NCBI RefSeq assembly: GCF_013185065.1
Contig: NZ_JAAVTO010000009.1
Span: 1-61,403 of the forward strand
Length of the DNA: 61,403 nucleotides
Direction: 5' to 3'
Source of the DNA: Adlercreutzia sp. ZJ473
GTDB lineage: Bacteria; Actinomycetota; Coriobacteriia; Coriobacteriales; Eggerthellaceae
In this document: one piece after another, positions 53,614-61,403 of the stretch
Layout of the letters: each line of letters opens with the position of its first letter
Numbering within the stretch: the stretch's first letter is position 1
The notes under the pieces: model-generated
The model's input: only the letters and a program-made list of their open reading frames with translations
Told to the model about the DNA's origin: nothing
Database searches by the model: none
Position numbers and translations under genes: made by a program

Positions 53614-55109
53614 CATGGCAGAAATCACCATAAGAAGAAGCCAGTCACAAGGTTCAGCGTTCACTGAGCGAGAAATGCTGAGTATCGGGGGATTTGCACT
53701 TGCCACCGCCGTCGTGCTAGCCTCCGCCTACAGCCCGCTGCTTGAGACCGCTAGCACCACGAGCCCGTCTCTGCACGGAGCGACGCATGGCACCATGTTC
53801 CTTTTTATGGCGGCGTTCTATCTTGCCTTATCACGTGCCGACATACGGCGAGACAAACTCATTCGCTCCCATACGATGCACTGGACTTTTCTAGCTTGCG
53901 AGGTTGCACTGCCCTGTGCAGTACTCATCGAAAACATGGCAGGATTACTTCTGGCCTGGCCCTTCATGCTAGTGCTCTGGGCTCTATTTGGCACAGCGTG
54001 CGCCTATTTTACCTGCACATGGATCGACACGCTGAATACGCTGGGCGAGGAGCTCATTCGCCGCGTCAACCTGTGGTCATTCGCCGCAGCAGGCATTCTC
54101 ACGACCATCGTGCTAGCCATCCCCGACGAAGCAAGCATCATTGCTTTTATCGTTCTGTGTGCAGCCTCCTGCATATTGCTCCCACATAATGCAGAAGCCC
54201 AGGAGAGATCCGAAGAACATGACGAGCAATGGTTTGCTGAAAACGGCAGCTTCAGCACTAACGGATCCTATGTCTTGTTCATCGACGGTGTGGCCATCGG
54301 CGTGTTCGCGGGACTCCTTGTCGCACGCGCGAGCAAAGATGTCATACCCTCAGCCGCTATGGGCATTGCCTTCATCTGCGTCGCCTTGACGTTCTACGTG
54401 CTGGACAAGAAGGTTCCACACGCACTGTCCATCGGCCGTAGCCAGCTTATATTCCTACCCCTCATGGTAATAGGCCTGGTGCTAGCTGGTTTTTTGGACA
54501 GTCCCTGGAACACCATCATCGCGCTGCCGTTTTTTTGTCCTCATGTATCTGTTCGACTACATCAACTCCGCATCGCTCTCCATCAGAGGTTACCTGCTGT
54601 CAGTGTCACCGAGCTTCTGCTTTTCCAAGGGTCGCTTGTTCATGGTGCTTGGGCAGGCAGCAGGCTGGCTTACAGGAGGATTCCTCGCCACAAACGCAGG
54701 AAGGGGCGCCATGCCCGTCATCGCCGGATCCATCATCCTGCTGATGTGCGCCTACGTGACCATGACCATCATCAAACCCAACAAGTACCCCATCGAGTCC
54801 GTCGCCGAAGACAACATCACATCGTCGCAGGCAGCAGAAGTCGTCGAGCCAACACCAATCCTCGAGCCTGCTGAGGTAGAACGGCCCTATAAACGCAAAT
54901 GCACTCAGGCAATCAAAGCATACGGCCTCACTCCACGTGAGGGAGAGATATTATTCTATCTGGCCAAAGGCCGGAACGCTAAGCACATAGCCGAGCGTCT
55001 CTATGTGGCTGATCGCACAGTCAAGACCCACACCTACCACATCTACCAGAAGATGGGCATCCATTCCCAGCAGGAGCTCATGGACATCGTGGAAAACATC
55101 GAAGGCTAG
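53614..55109 (+). pseudogene. LuxR-family regulator with membrane N-terminus, frameshifted at T7
   Basis: The upstream part (from the ATG at 53614, with AGGGGGGC before it) encodes about ten membrane helices. The downstream part begins in another frame with matching protein (VLMYLFDYINSASLS) and ends in a LuxR/GerE helix-turn-helix (GLTPREGEILFYLAKGRNAK, HIAERLYVADRTVKTH). The frames join at a run of seven T at 54530-54536; with six T the protein would be continuous, about 497 residues. Either this is a recent knockout, a phase-variable or slippage-read gene, or a sequencing error. Such regulators usually control adjacent molybdoenzyme modules. Confidence 0.85.
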
Positions 55110-55342
55110 TCATCAGCATTGCATCCCTATTCGCCGGCAACGCGGCGCGCCCGCACCAGGCGGGCCCGCGATTCCGAGAAGAAGGAGAGTTGCAAGAACA
55201 CCGCCGGCGCGCATCGCTCCCCGAAGGACGGCGCTGCGCTCGCGCCGCATGCGCTACCATGGGCTCAAGACCGCGCGCCGCGCGCAGACCACCGCGCGCC
55301 CGAGCGCGCAAGCCGACGCGCACCGCGAAGAGGAGGCTCCCC

Positions 55343-56179
55343 ATGACGTTTCGACTCGGGCTCGCCCAGTGCACGCACCCCGCCGACGGCGACGTGGTCG
55401 CGCTCGTGGAGCGCTGCGCCCGCGACGCGCAGGCAGCCGGCGTCGACCTGCTCGCCTTCCCCGAGTGCCTCATGACGCCGTTCGAGAAGACGCGCGAGGA
55501 CTTCCTCGCCTCGGCCGAGCCGCTCGACGGCGCCTTCGCCCGCAAGATGAGCCGCATCGCCGCCGCGCACGGCCTCTGGATGATCTACACGATGAACGAG
55601 CGCGCCGACGGCAACACGCCAAAGGCGGCCAACGGCAACGCACCCGAGGCGGCCGGCACGCACCTCCCCTACAACACGGCGGTGGTGGTCGACAGCGCGG
55701 GCGCGCGGCGCGGGTTCTACCGCAAGGCGCACCTGTTCGACGCCGGCGACTGCCGCGAGTCGGAGCGCATGGCGGCGGGCGGGAGGCTGTTCGAGCCCAT
55801 CGACACGCCGTTCTGCAAGCTCGGGCTCGCCATCTGCTATGACCTGCGCTTCCCCGAGGTGATGCGCGCCGCCGCCTGCGTCGGATGCGAGCTGTTCGTG
55901 CTCCCCGCCGCATGGGTGGACGGCCCGCGCAAGGCCGACCAGTGGGCGGCGCTCCTCACCGCGCGCGCCGTCGAGAACGAGATGTACGTGGCGGGCCTCT
56001 CGCGCGCCGACGAGCGCTGCATCGGGTGCAGCCGCGTGGTCGACCCCTTCGGCGCCACCGTCGCCGAGGCGCCCGGCAAGGCGCCCCTGCTCCTCACGGC
56101 CGACATCGACCTCACGCGCGTGCGCGCGGCGCGCGAGGCCGTGCCCGTGTTCGAGCACCGCCGCCCCAGCCTCTATTAG
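55343..56179 (+). CDS. Carbon-nitrogen hydrolase (nitrilase superfamily)
   Basis: 278 residues with the Glu-Lys-Cys triad: Glu in AFPECLM (about 43), Lys in FYRKAHLF, Cys in AICYDLRFPE. The family hydrolyses amides such as omega-amides or N-carbamoyl compounds; the short form with RFPE suits omega-amidase or NIT-type enzymes. A 14-residue NGNAPEA-type insert lies near residue 95. Ribosome site AAGAGGAGG; single gene. Confidence 0.9.
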   Translation: MTFRLGLAQCTHPADGDVVALVERCARDAQAAGVDLLAFPECLMTPFEKTREDFLASAEPLDGAFARKMSRIAAAHGLWMIYTMNERADGNTPKAANGNAPEAAGTHLPYNTAVVVDSAGARRGFYRKAHLFDAGDCRESERMAAGGRLFEPIDTPFCKLGLAICYDLRFPEVMRAAACVGCELFVLPAAWVDGPRKADQWAALLTARAVENEMYVAGLSRADERCIGCSRVVDPFGATVAEAPGKAPLLLTADIDLTRVRAAREAVPVFEHRRPSLY

Positions 56180-56242
56180 CCTCTATTAGAAGGACCGCGG
56201 CCTCGCGCGCACGAGGACGCCGCCGAGCCGGGCGCGCCCCGA

Positions 56243-57619
56243 TCAGCCGCGCGCCTCCGCCTGCGCGTCCGCTGCGCGCTCGCCTTCGACACCTTCCGCT
56301 ACGCGCTCGCCCTCAGCGCCTCCCGCCTGCGCGTCCGCGTCCTGCTTGCCTTTGGCGCCCTTCGCGCCCTGCTCCCCCAGCCACGAGCGCGGCACGGGCA
56401 CGGCGGCGCCGATGGCCGCGGCCGCCAGCATCACGAGCACGCCCTTCACCGGGAAGCAGAGGAAGAGCAGCAGCGCCACCATGATCGGCTGGCGCATGAC
56501 GCAGCCGAGGAGGCCCGCCGTGCACGCGCACAGGCAGAACACCGCGTCGGCGCCGGTGAGCGCCGCGAAGCCGTAGCCGAGGCTGATGCCGGCGAAGATG
56601 ATCGGGAAGAAGTGCCCGCCGCGCCAGCCGAAGCCCAGGCACACCTGCGTCGCCACCACCTTCACGAGGCACGTGACGATGAGCACGCCCGCGCCGAGCG
56701 ACGTCCACACCTGCTCGAGCTCGATGGCCTGCTCCTCGCCCGCGAACATCGCGAAGGGCAGAAACATGCCCGCACATCCCAGGGCGATGCCCGCGACCAG
56801 CGCCTTCACCACCGGGCGGTCGCCCATAGCCCGCGCGACGGTGCCCACGACCACGCCGCTCGCGAGGTAGAGCGCGCCCGCCGCCGCGCCCGCGAGCGCC
56901 AGCGGCACGCCCCATGCCAGCTCGTAGGCGCCCACCTCGATCCCCGAGAAGCGAGGCAGGCCGCCGCCCGTGCCGAACAGGTCGCCTAGCAGCATCATCA
57001 TGCCGAGGGCGCCGGCCACCGCGCACAGGTACACCGCCGTCTTCGTCGCGCGCGGCACGCGCAGCTGCATCTCGCCGCGCGCGTCGGACGCCCCGTCGGC
57101 GCTGCCCACCAGCGGCACCGCCAGGCCGAACAGCGGCGCGGAGAAGATGGCGCTCACCACCGCCGAGACGCCCACCGACGACAGCTCGCGGAACTCCGCG
57201 CCCAGGAAGCGCAGGCGGTCGCCCACCCACGTGCACAGCCCCGCGATCACGCCCGTGAGCCCTGCCTCGGGGCCGATGCTCCCGCCGAACAGAAGCGGCA
57301 GCAGCGCGCCGAAGAACGACGCGCCCATGTGGTCGTACTCGTAGCGGCTGTCGCGCTTGACCTTGCCGAGCACCTCGTTGAGCCCCTCGGGGTAGTCGCC
57401 GAACCGCTTCGCGAACAGCCCGATGGCCAGCCCGCCCGCCGCGCACATCACGACCGGGTACCACACCGGGGAGCCCAGCGCCCCGGGCAGCGTCCCCCAC
57501 ATAAGCTCGATGCCGCGGTTCATCAGGAAGAAGAACGCCCACGCGAACGCGCCCGCCGCAGCGCCGAGCGCCACCGCGCACACCACGAACACCGTCCAAC
57601 GCACTGCCTTGCCCATCAT
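56243..57619 (-). CDS. ClC-family chloride channel or transporter
   Basis: 458 residues with the ClC landmarks: GGSIGPEAGLTGV with the gating Glu, and GGHFFPIIFAGI. About ten membrane helices are visible; the last 35 residues are a low-complexity acidic Ala/Glu/Gly tail. It may exchange chloride or fluoride for protons. It overlaps the potassium-channel gene stop by 4 bp (ATGA), so the two ion-transport genes form an operon. An alternative ATG lies 3 bases downstream. Confidence 0.9.
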   Translation of the reverse strand: MMGKAVRWTVFVVCAVALGAAAGAFAWAFFFLMNRGIELMWGTLPGALGSPVWYPVVMCAAGGLAIGLFAKRFGDYPEGLNEVLGKVKRDSRYEYDHMGASFFGALLPLLFGGSIGPEAGLTGVIAGLCTWVGDRLRFLGAEFRELSSVGVSAVVSAIFSAPLFGLAVPLVGSADGASDARGEMQLRVPRATKTAVYLCAVAGALGMMMLLGDLFGTGGGLPRFSGIEVGAYELAWGVPLALAGAAAGALYLASGVVVGTVARAMGDRPVVKALVAGIALGCAGMFLPFAMFAGEEQAIELEQVWTSLGAGVLIVTCLVKVVATQVCLGFGWRGGHFFPIIFAGISLGYGFAALTGADAVFCLCACTAGLLGCVMRQPIMVALLLFLCFPVKGVLVMLAAAAIGAAVPVPRSWLGEQGAKGAKGKQDADAQAGGAEGERVAEGVEGERAADAQAEARG

Positions 57620-58620
57620 GGGAGCTCCTCCCCCTCCGCACGCGCCGGCGCCGCAGCGTCCGCGCGCTCTCCTTCCCCAGCTGGCTGCGCTGCGGGCGCG
57701 GCGCCCGCGCGCTCGCCTTCCGCTTCCGCAGCCGCGCCCGCGTTCCCGGCCGCGGCTTCGCCCGCATGCCCGGCCTCAGCCGCACCTGCGTTCCCGGCCT
57801 CACCTGCGCGCCCTTTCGCTTCCGCTGCGCGCTCCGCTTCCGCACGCGCGTCCTCTGCGTCCGCCTTGCGCCGGTCCTCCTGGCGGAACTCCGCCACGAA
57901 GCCCGCCGAGAAGATGCCCGCGGGTATCGCCACCACCGCGATGGAGAGCGTCATGGTGGCGAACCCGATGAGCCTCCCCACGGGCGTGATGGGAACCAGG
58001 TCGCCGTAGCCCGTCGAGGTCACCGTCGTCATCGCCCAGTACAGCCCGGTGAGCACGCTGTCGAACTTGTCAGGCTGCACCGTGTGCTCGACCTCGTACA
58101 TGAGCACGCTCGCCGCGATGCACAGAAGCGCCAGGACCATGAGCGACGCCACGATCTCCTGCCGGTGCTTGACCAGCACGCGCGAGAGCGACTTCAGCCC
58201 GCGCATGTAGCGCGTGACCTTGATGAGGCGCACGAGGCGGATCACGCGCACCGCGTCCGTCAGCACCACCGACTCGGGGGCGAGCCACACGAAGAGCGCC
58301 GGCAGAAACGCCAGCACGTCGACGATCCCCATGACCGAGAAGACGTAGCGCAGCCGCGCCCGCGCCGGCGCGCACTCGGGGTGCACCTTGTCGGCCACCC
58401 ACACGCGGCAGAGGTACTCGACCGCGAACACGCCGGTCGAGCAGAGGCTGACGACGCTCACGGCGCCCGTCGCAAGCGGAGAGAGGACCTGGCCCGTCGT
58501 GCCCACCAGAAGCGCGTTCGCCACGATGAGCGCCACCAGGGCGAAGCTCAGGGCGCGCCCCGCGGCGCTCGCCTCCTCGGGGCGCTCGAGCGCCAGGTAG
58601 ATCCACTGCTTCGCCGTCAT
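57616..58620 (-). CDS. Voltage-gated potassium channel family protein
   Basis: 334 residues from the ATG at 58620 (AGGAGG upstream). Six membrane helices with an Arg-rich S4 (RVIRLVRLIKVTRYMRGLK) and a potassium selectivity filter (TSTGYGD). The C-terminal 90 residues are a charged coiled-coil start followed by Ala/Gly/Glu repeats (AGNAGAAEAGHAGE). The channel likely sets membrane potential; pairing with a ClC protein suggests joint ion or pH homeostasis. Confidence 0.93.
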   Translation of the reverse strand: MTAKQWIYLALERPEEASAAGRALSFALVALIVANALLVGTTGQVLSPLATGAVSVVSLCSTGVFAVEYLCRVWVADKVHPECAPARARLRYVFSVMGIVDVLAFLPALFVWLAPESVVLTDAVRVIRLVRLIKVTRYMRGLKSLSRVLVKHRQEIVASLMVLALLCIAASVLMYEVEHTVQPDKFDSVLTGLYWAMTTVTSTGYGDLVPITPVGRLIGFATMTLSIAVVAIPAGIFSAGFVAEFRQEDRRKADAEDARAEAERAAEAKGRAGEAGNAGAAEAGHAGEAAAGNAGAAAEAEGERAGAAPAAQPAGEGERADAAAPARAEGEELP

Positions 58621-58927
58621 GGGCACCTCCTTCGCCCTCCCTCGTCTCGCCGGGGCCCCGCCTGGCGCGCTGGGCGCGCCAGGCTCACCGGGCGCGCAAG
58701 CCCGCCGGGCCCACCGAGCTGCGCCAATCTGCACAGCCCCGCTGGCCCCGCTCCGCCAAACCCGCTGGTCTTACCGAGCTGCGCCAACCCGCGCAAGCCC
58801 CCGCTTTTCGTCACAACCCCTTATGGTAAAGCAAAAGGCGCGCGACGGCACGCACGTTCGCGCATCACCGCGCCGCTTCGCACTATAATAGGCAGATCGA
58901 GACAGCCAGAGCGACAGGACGTGACCC
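58621..58927. other. Divergent 307-bp region with ~30-bp repeats and a promoter
   Basis: ACCGAGCTGCGCCAA occurs at 58713 and 58773, with a weaker related unit between, giving a period near 30 bp. TATAAT at 58884 is a good -10 for the DUF2130 gene; no convincing -35 is seen. No gene fits here. Confidence 0.6.
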
Positions 58928-60604
58928 ATGAGCGAGATCAAGTGCCCCCACTGCGGAAAGACCTTCGTCGTCGACGAGAGCGGCTACGCCGAGCTTCTGC
59001 GCCAGGTGCGCAGCGAGGAGTTCGCCCGCGAGATCGCCGCGCAGAGAAAGCAGGTCGAAGCCGCCGCGAAGGCGCGCGAGGAGGCTGCCGCCGCCCGCGC
59101 CGAGGCGAAGCTCGCCGAGGCGGCCACACGCGCCGAGGCAGCGCTCTCCGAAGCCGCCGTGCGCGCCCAAGCAAAGCTCGCCGAGGCCGTCACCGCGAAG
59201 GACGCCGAGATCGCCAAGCTCTCCTCGCAGCTCGACTCCCAACGCGAGGCCGCGCGTGCCCAGGTCGAGCTCGCCGCGCGCGAGGCCGCCGACGCGCAGG
59301 CCCACGCGCTGCAGGAGGCCGAGCGCGAGCGGGACGCGCTCAAGGCCCAGCTCGCCACGCAGGCCGAGCGCGCCGAGGCCGCGACGAAGCTCGCCCTGCA
59401 GCAAGCCGAGCACGAGATCGACGCGCTCAAGGCCGAGCTCAGCTCCCAAGCCGAGCGCGCCGAGGCCGAGCGCGAGCTCGCCCTGCAGAAGGAGCGCGCC
59501 CGCGCGGCCGAGGAGGCGCGCGCAGCCGAGCGGAAGCGCGACGAGCAGGCGCGCGACGCCGAGCGCGCCTGGGACGAGCAGTCCCGCGCCGCCGAGCGCG
59601 CCATCGCCGAGCTCAGGTCGCAGCTCGACCTCAGCAAGCTCGACCAGGAGCGCATCGCGGCGCAGCACCAGACCGAGCTCGCCACGCGCGAGGCGCTCAT
59701 GCAGGAGCAGATCGACGCGCGCGACCGCGAGATCGACAACATCAAGCACATGCGCGCCGAGCTGTCGGTGAAGATGATCGGCGAGAGCCTCGAGCAGTTC
59801 TGCGAGAACGAGTTCAACAAGCTGCGCGCCACCGCCTTCAGGACCGCCTACTTCCAGAAGGACAACGATGCGAAGGGCGGCTCGAAGGGCGACTACATCT
59901 ACCGCGAATGCGACGAGGACGGCAACGAGATCGTCTCCATCATGTTCGAGATGAAGAACGAGGCCGACGACTCCACGCACAAGAAGCGCAACGAGGACCA
60001 CTTCGCCAAGCTCCACCGCGACCGCACCGCCAAGGGCTGCGAGTACGCCGTGCTCGTGTCGCTGCTCGAGCGCGACAGCGACCTGTACAACACCGGCATC
60101 GTCGACGTGTCGTACTCGTCGGGCTTCGAGAAGATGTACGTGATCCGCCCGCAGTTCTTCATCCCGCTCATCACGCTCATCCGCAACGCCGCGATGCGCT
60201 CGCTCGACTACCGCCGCGAGCTCGCCGAGGTGCGCCAGCAGAACGTCGACGTCACCTACTTCGAGGACCAGCTCGAGGACTTCAAGGGCAAGTTCGACCG
60301 CAACTGCACGCTCGCGCGCAACAAGTTCCAAGCCGCCGTCAAGGACATCGACGCCACCATCAAGAAGCTCGAGAAGATCCGCGACGAGCTCACGAGCTCG
60401 GACAACAACCTGCGCTTGGCCAACGACAAGCTCTCCGGCATCACTGTGAAGCGTCTTACGCGCAAGAACCCCACGATGAAGGAGAAGTTCGCCGAGGCGC
60501 GCGCGGCGAAGGAGGCTGGCGAGGTGCCCCCCTACGCCCCCGAGAAGGAGTGGGAGGAGGTCGTGGAAGCCGAGCTCATCGAAGTGGAGGACGCCGAAGA
60601 GTAG
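58928..60604 (+). CDS. DUF2130 protein with zinc-binding start and long coiled coil
   Basis: 558 residues. It starts with a CxxC pair (IKCPHCGKTF), has an uninterrupted coiled coil (about 35-275, rich in Ala, Glu and Arg), and then the DUF2130 domain (about 280-480: KMIGESLEQFCENEFNKLR, YIYRECDEDGNEI, FEMKNEADDS). The domain shares the look of restriction-endonuclease-like folds (EMKN). Its role is not established; involvement with DNA is an inference. Confidence 0.9.
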   Translation: MSEIKCPHCGKTFVVDESGYAELLRQVRSEEFAREIAAQRKQVEAAAKAREEAAAARAEAKLAEAATRAEAALSEAAVRAQAKLAEAVTAKDAEIAKLSSQLDSQREAARAQVELAAREAADAQAHALQEAERERDALKAQLATQAERAEAATKLALQQAEHEIDALKAELSSQAERAEAERELALQKERARAAEEARAAERKRDEQARDAERAWDEQSRAAERAIAELRSQLDLSKLDQERIAAQHQTELATREALMQEQIDARDREIDNIKHMRAELSVKMIGESLEQFCENEFNKLRATAFRTAYFQKDNDAKGGSKGDYIYRECDEDGNEIVSIMFEMKNEADDSTHKKRNEDHFAKLHRDRTAKGCEYAVLVSLLERDSDLYNTGIVDVSYSSGFEKMYVIRPQFFIPLITLIRNAAMRSLDYRRELAEVRQQNVDVTYFEDQLEDFKGKFDRNCTLARNKFQAAVKDIDATIKKLEKIRDELTSSDNNLRLANDKLSGITVKRLTRKNPTMKEKFAEARAAKEAGEVPPYAPEKEWEEVVEAELIEVEDAEE

Positions 60605-60726
60605 CGGGACCTGCCCGACGCGAGCTCGATCATGTTGACGGCGTCCTCGCCGCCCGCCTCCCCCAGGGCCTCACGCGCGCGCGGAGTCAGCGGGCAAGCG
60701 CACGCTCTCCTCCGCGAGCACGCTTG

Positions 60727-61203
60727 CTACGCGTGGCGTCTCTGGTACTTCCCTGTCAGCGTGCCGCTCGCCAGAACATGGTTCTCAATCGCTTCCATCA
60801 GCTCTTCTTTTCTGCTGTCAGCGCTTATGTCGATCTGCGCATCCAGCGCATACACCGTGAACCTGTACCTGTGGTTCCAGTTGAACGGCGGCTTAGGCCC
60901 CCTGTACCCGTGCTTTCCATAGCCTATCCCCTGCTCAATGCGTATCGGGTTTTCCATGGTCGCGCCTCGAGGTATTGATCCCGGAATCCTGCTGCTCGGC
61001 GGCAGGTTCCATGCAACCCAGTGGTTGAATCCCTTCACGAGCGGATGGTCCAGATCGTCCATCACGAGAGCCAGGGTCATGGTTCCCTCAGGAATACCGC
61101 CTATGTTAAGCTCCGGCGAATTATCCTCAGCATAGCCGGCCAGGCTGTCCGGCATCCATCCCTCGTTCTCAAATTGCGGTGATGTCACCTCTAGCTCGTG
61201 CAT
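60727..61203 (-). CDS. YbhB/YbcL family Raf-kinase-inhibitor-like protein
   Basis: 158 residues from the ATG at 61203 (GGGGG upstream). The phosphatidylethanolamine-binding fold signatures are present: ALVMDDLDHP, the HWVAWNLPP block and YRGPKPPFNWNHRYRFTVYA. Bacterial members are cytoplasmic proteins of uncertain ligand. It stands alone between two plus-strand genes. Confidence 0.93.
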   Translation of the reverse strand: MHELEVTSPQFENEGWMPDSLAGYAEDNSPELNIGGIPEGTMTLALVMDDLDHPLVKGFNHWVAWNLPPSSRIPGSIPRGATMENPIRIEQGIGYGKHGYRGPKPPFNWNHRYRFTVYALDAQIDISADSRKEELMEAIENHVLASGTLTGKYQRRHA

Positions 61204-61356
61204 GATTGAACCCCCTCGCTTTCGCGGCAAAACTCCGACGCGCTCTGCTCCCTCAAGGAATTCTACACGGTTATTCGTAAGCGTCTAAATTCCTGCGTCT
61301 TCAGCTTCTAGCCGATAGATGCCACAATCGTTGCAACCTGATGGAAGGAAGTGACG

Positions 61357-61403
61357 ATGACGCCGCAGGAAAGAAGGTCGATGCGCCGCGAGCAGGTGGA
61401 GCG
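61357..61403 (+). CDS. Start of an unidentified gene (cut by the window edge)
   Basis: ATG at 61357 with AAGGAAG upstream; only MTPQERRSMRREQVE is visible before the sequence ends. The basic, charged start could be that of a DNA-binding protein, but this is too short to name. Confidence 0.5.
   Translation, partial: MTPQERRSMRREQVE

Noticed and set aside
54004-55842. A separate gene in the other frames around the LuxR end
   Set aside because: The helix-turn-helix continues from the membrane half after a single-base shift; the other frames are Arg/Ser-rich shadows.

Overview
The window is high-GC (mostly well above 60%) DNA whose gene content fits an anaerobic actinobacterium of the Coriobacteriia, most likely Eggerthellaceae (Eggerthella, Gordonibacter, Adlercreutzia or a relative). 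The clues are several bis-MGD molybdoenzyme modules with small Fe-S partners and dedicated transporters, a LuxR regulator with a polytopic membrane N-terminus, an AmaP-DUF2273-Asp23 envelope-stress operon, and parS sites of the actinobacterial type. The placement is inferred from gene content; no marker RNA gene lies in the window.

Layout. 0-9 kb: end of a WYL regulator, recQ, two unusual small or low-complexity proteins, a cluster of 24-bp repeats, and the alkaline-shock (amaP, DUF2273, asp23) operon. 9-15.8 kb, module A (minus strand): a cytoplasmic molybdoenzyme and a ferredoxin subunit, then a VOC enzyme and an MFS transporter, with a degenerate Fic-fold protein divergently upstream as likely regulator. 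15.9-18.7 kb: small stress proteins, hicAB and an FMN reductase. 18.8-26.6 kb, module B (plus strand): MarR regulator, Tat-exported molybdoenzyme, Fe-S subunit, DmsC-like anchor, TorD-like chaperone, NapG- and NapH-like ferredoxins. A 52-bp direct repeat brackets exactly this module. 26.7-27.7 kb: a DUF3791/DUF3990 gene trio resembling a toxin-antitoxin locus. 27.8-37 kb: a palindromic element, an FtsX-type ABC transporter, an SLC6-type symporter, a DEAD-box helicase and a small basic protein gene with a hairpin inside its frame. 37.6-40.8 kb: TetR, two parS sites flanking a 10-bp tandem array, two XRE regulators and a 14-bp iteron-like array.

40.8-55.1 kb (looks less GC-rich than its surroundings): modules C and D, each a molybdoenzyme plus a roughly 110-residue Fe-S protein plus a transporter. 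Module D continues into three zinc-ribbon proteins and a trigger-factor-like chaperone. A further MFS transporter and a divergent, frameshifted LuxR regulator follow. 55.3-61.4 kb: nitrilase-family amidohydrolase, ClC channel, potassium channel, DUF2130 protein, YbhB-type protein and the start of one more gene.

How it fits together: modules A-D look like separately regulated systems for using different organic electron acceptors or aromatic substrates. Their layout recalls the catechol dehydroxylase loci of gut Eggerthellaceae, but no substrate can be assigned from sequence. The strongest candidates for something undescribed are the trigger-factor/zinc-ribbon set of module D, the catalytically dead Fic-like regulator of module A, the repeat-bracketed module B, and the parS/iteron region.
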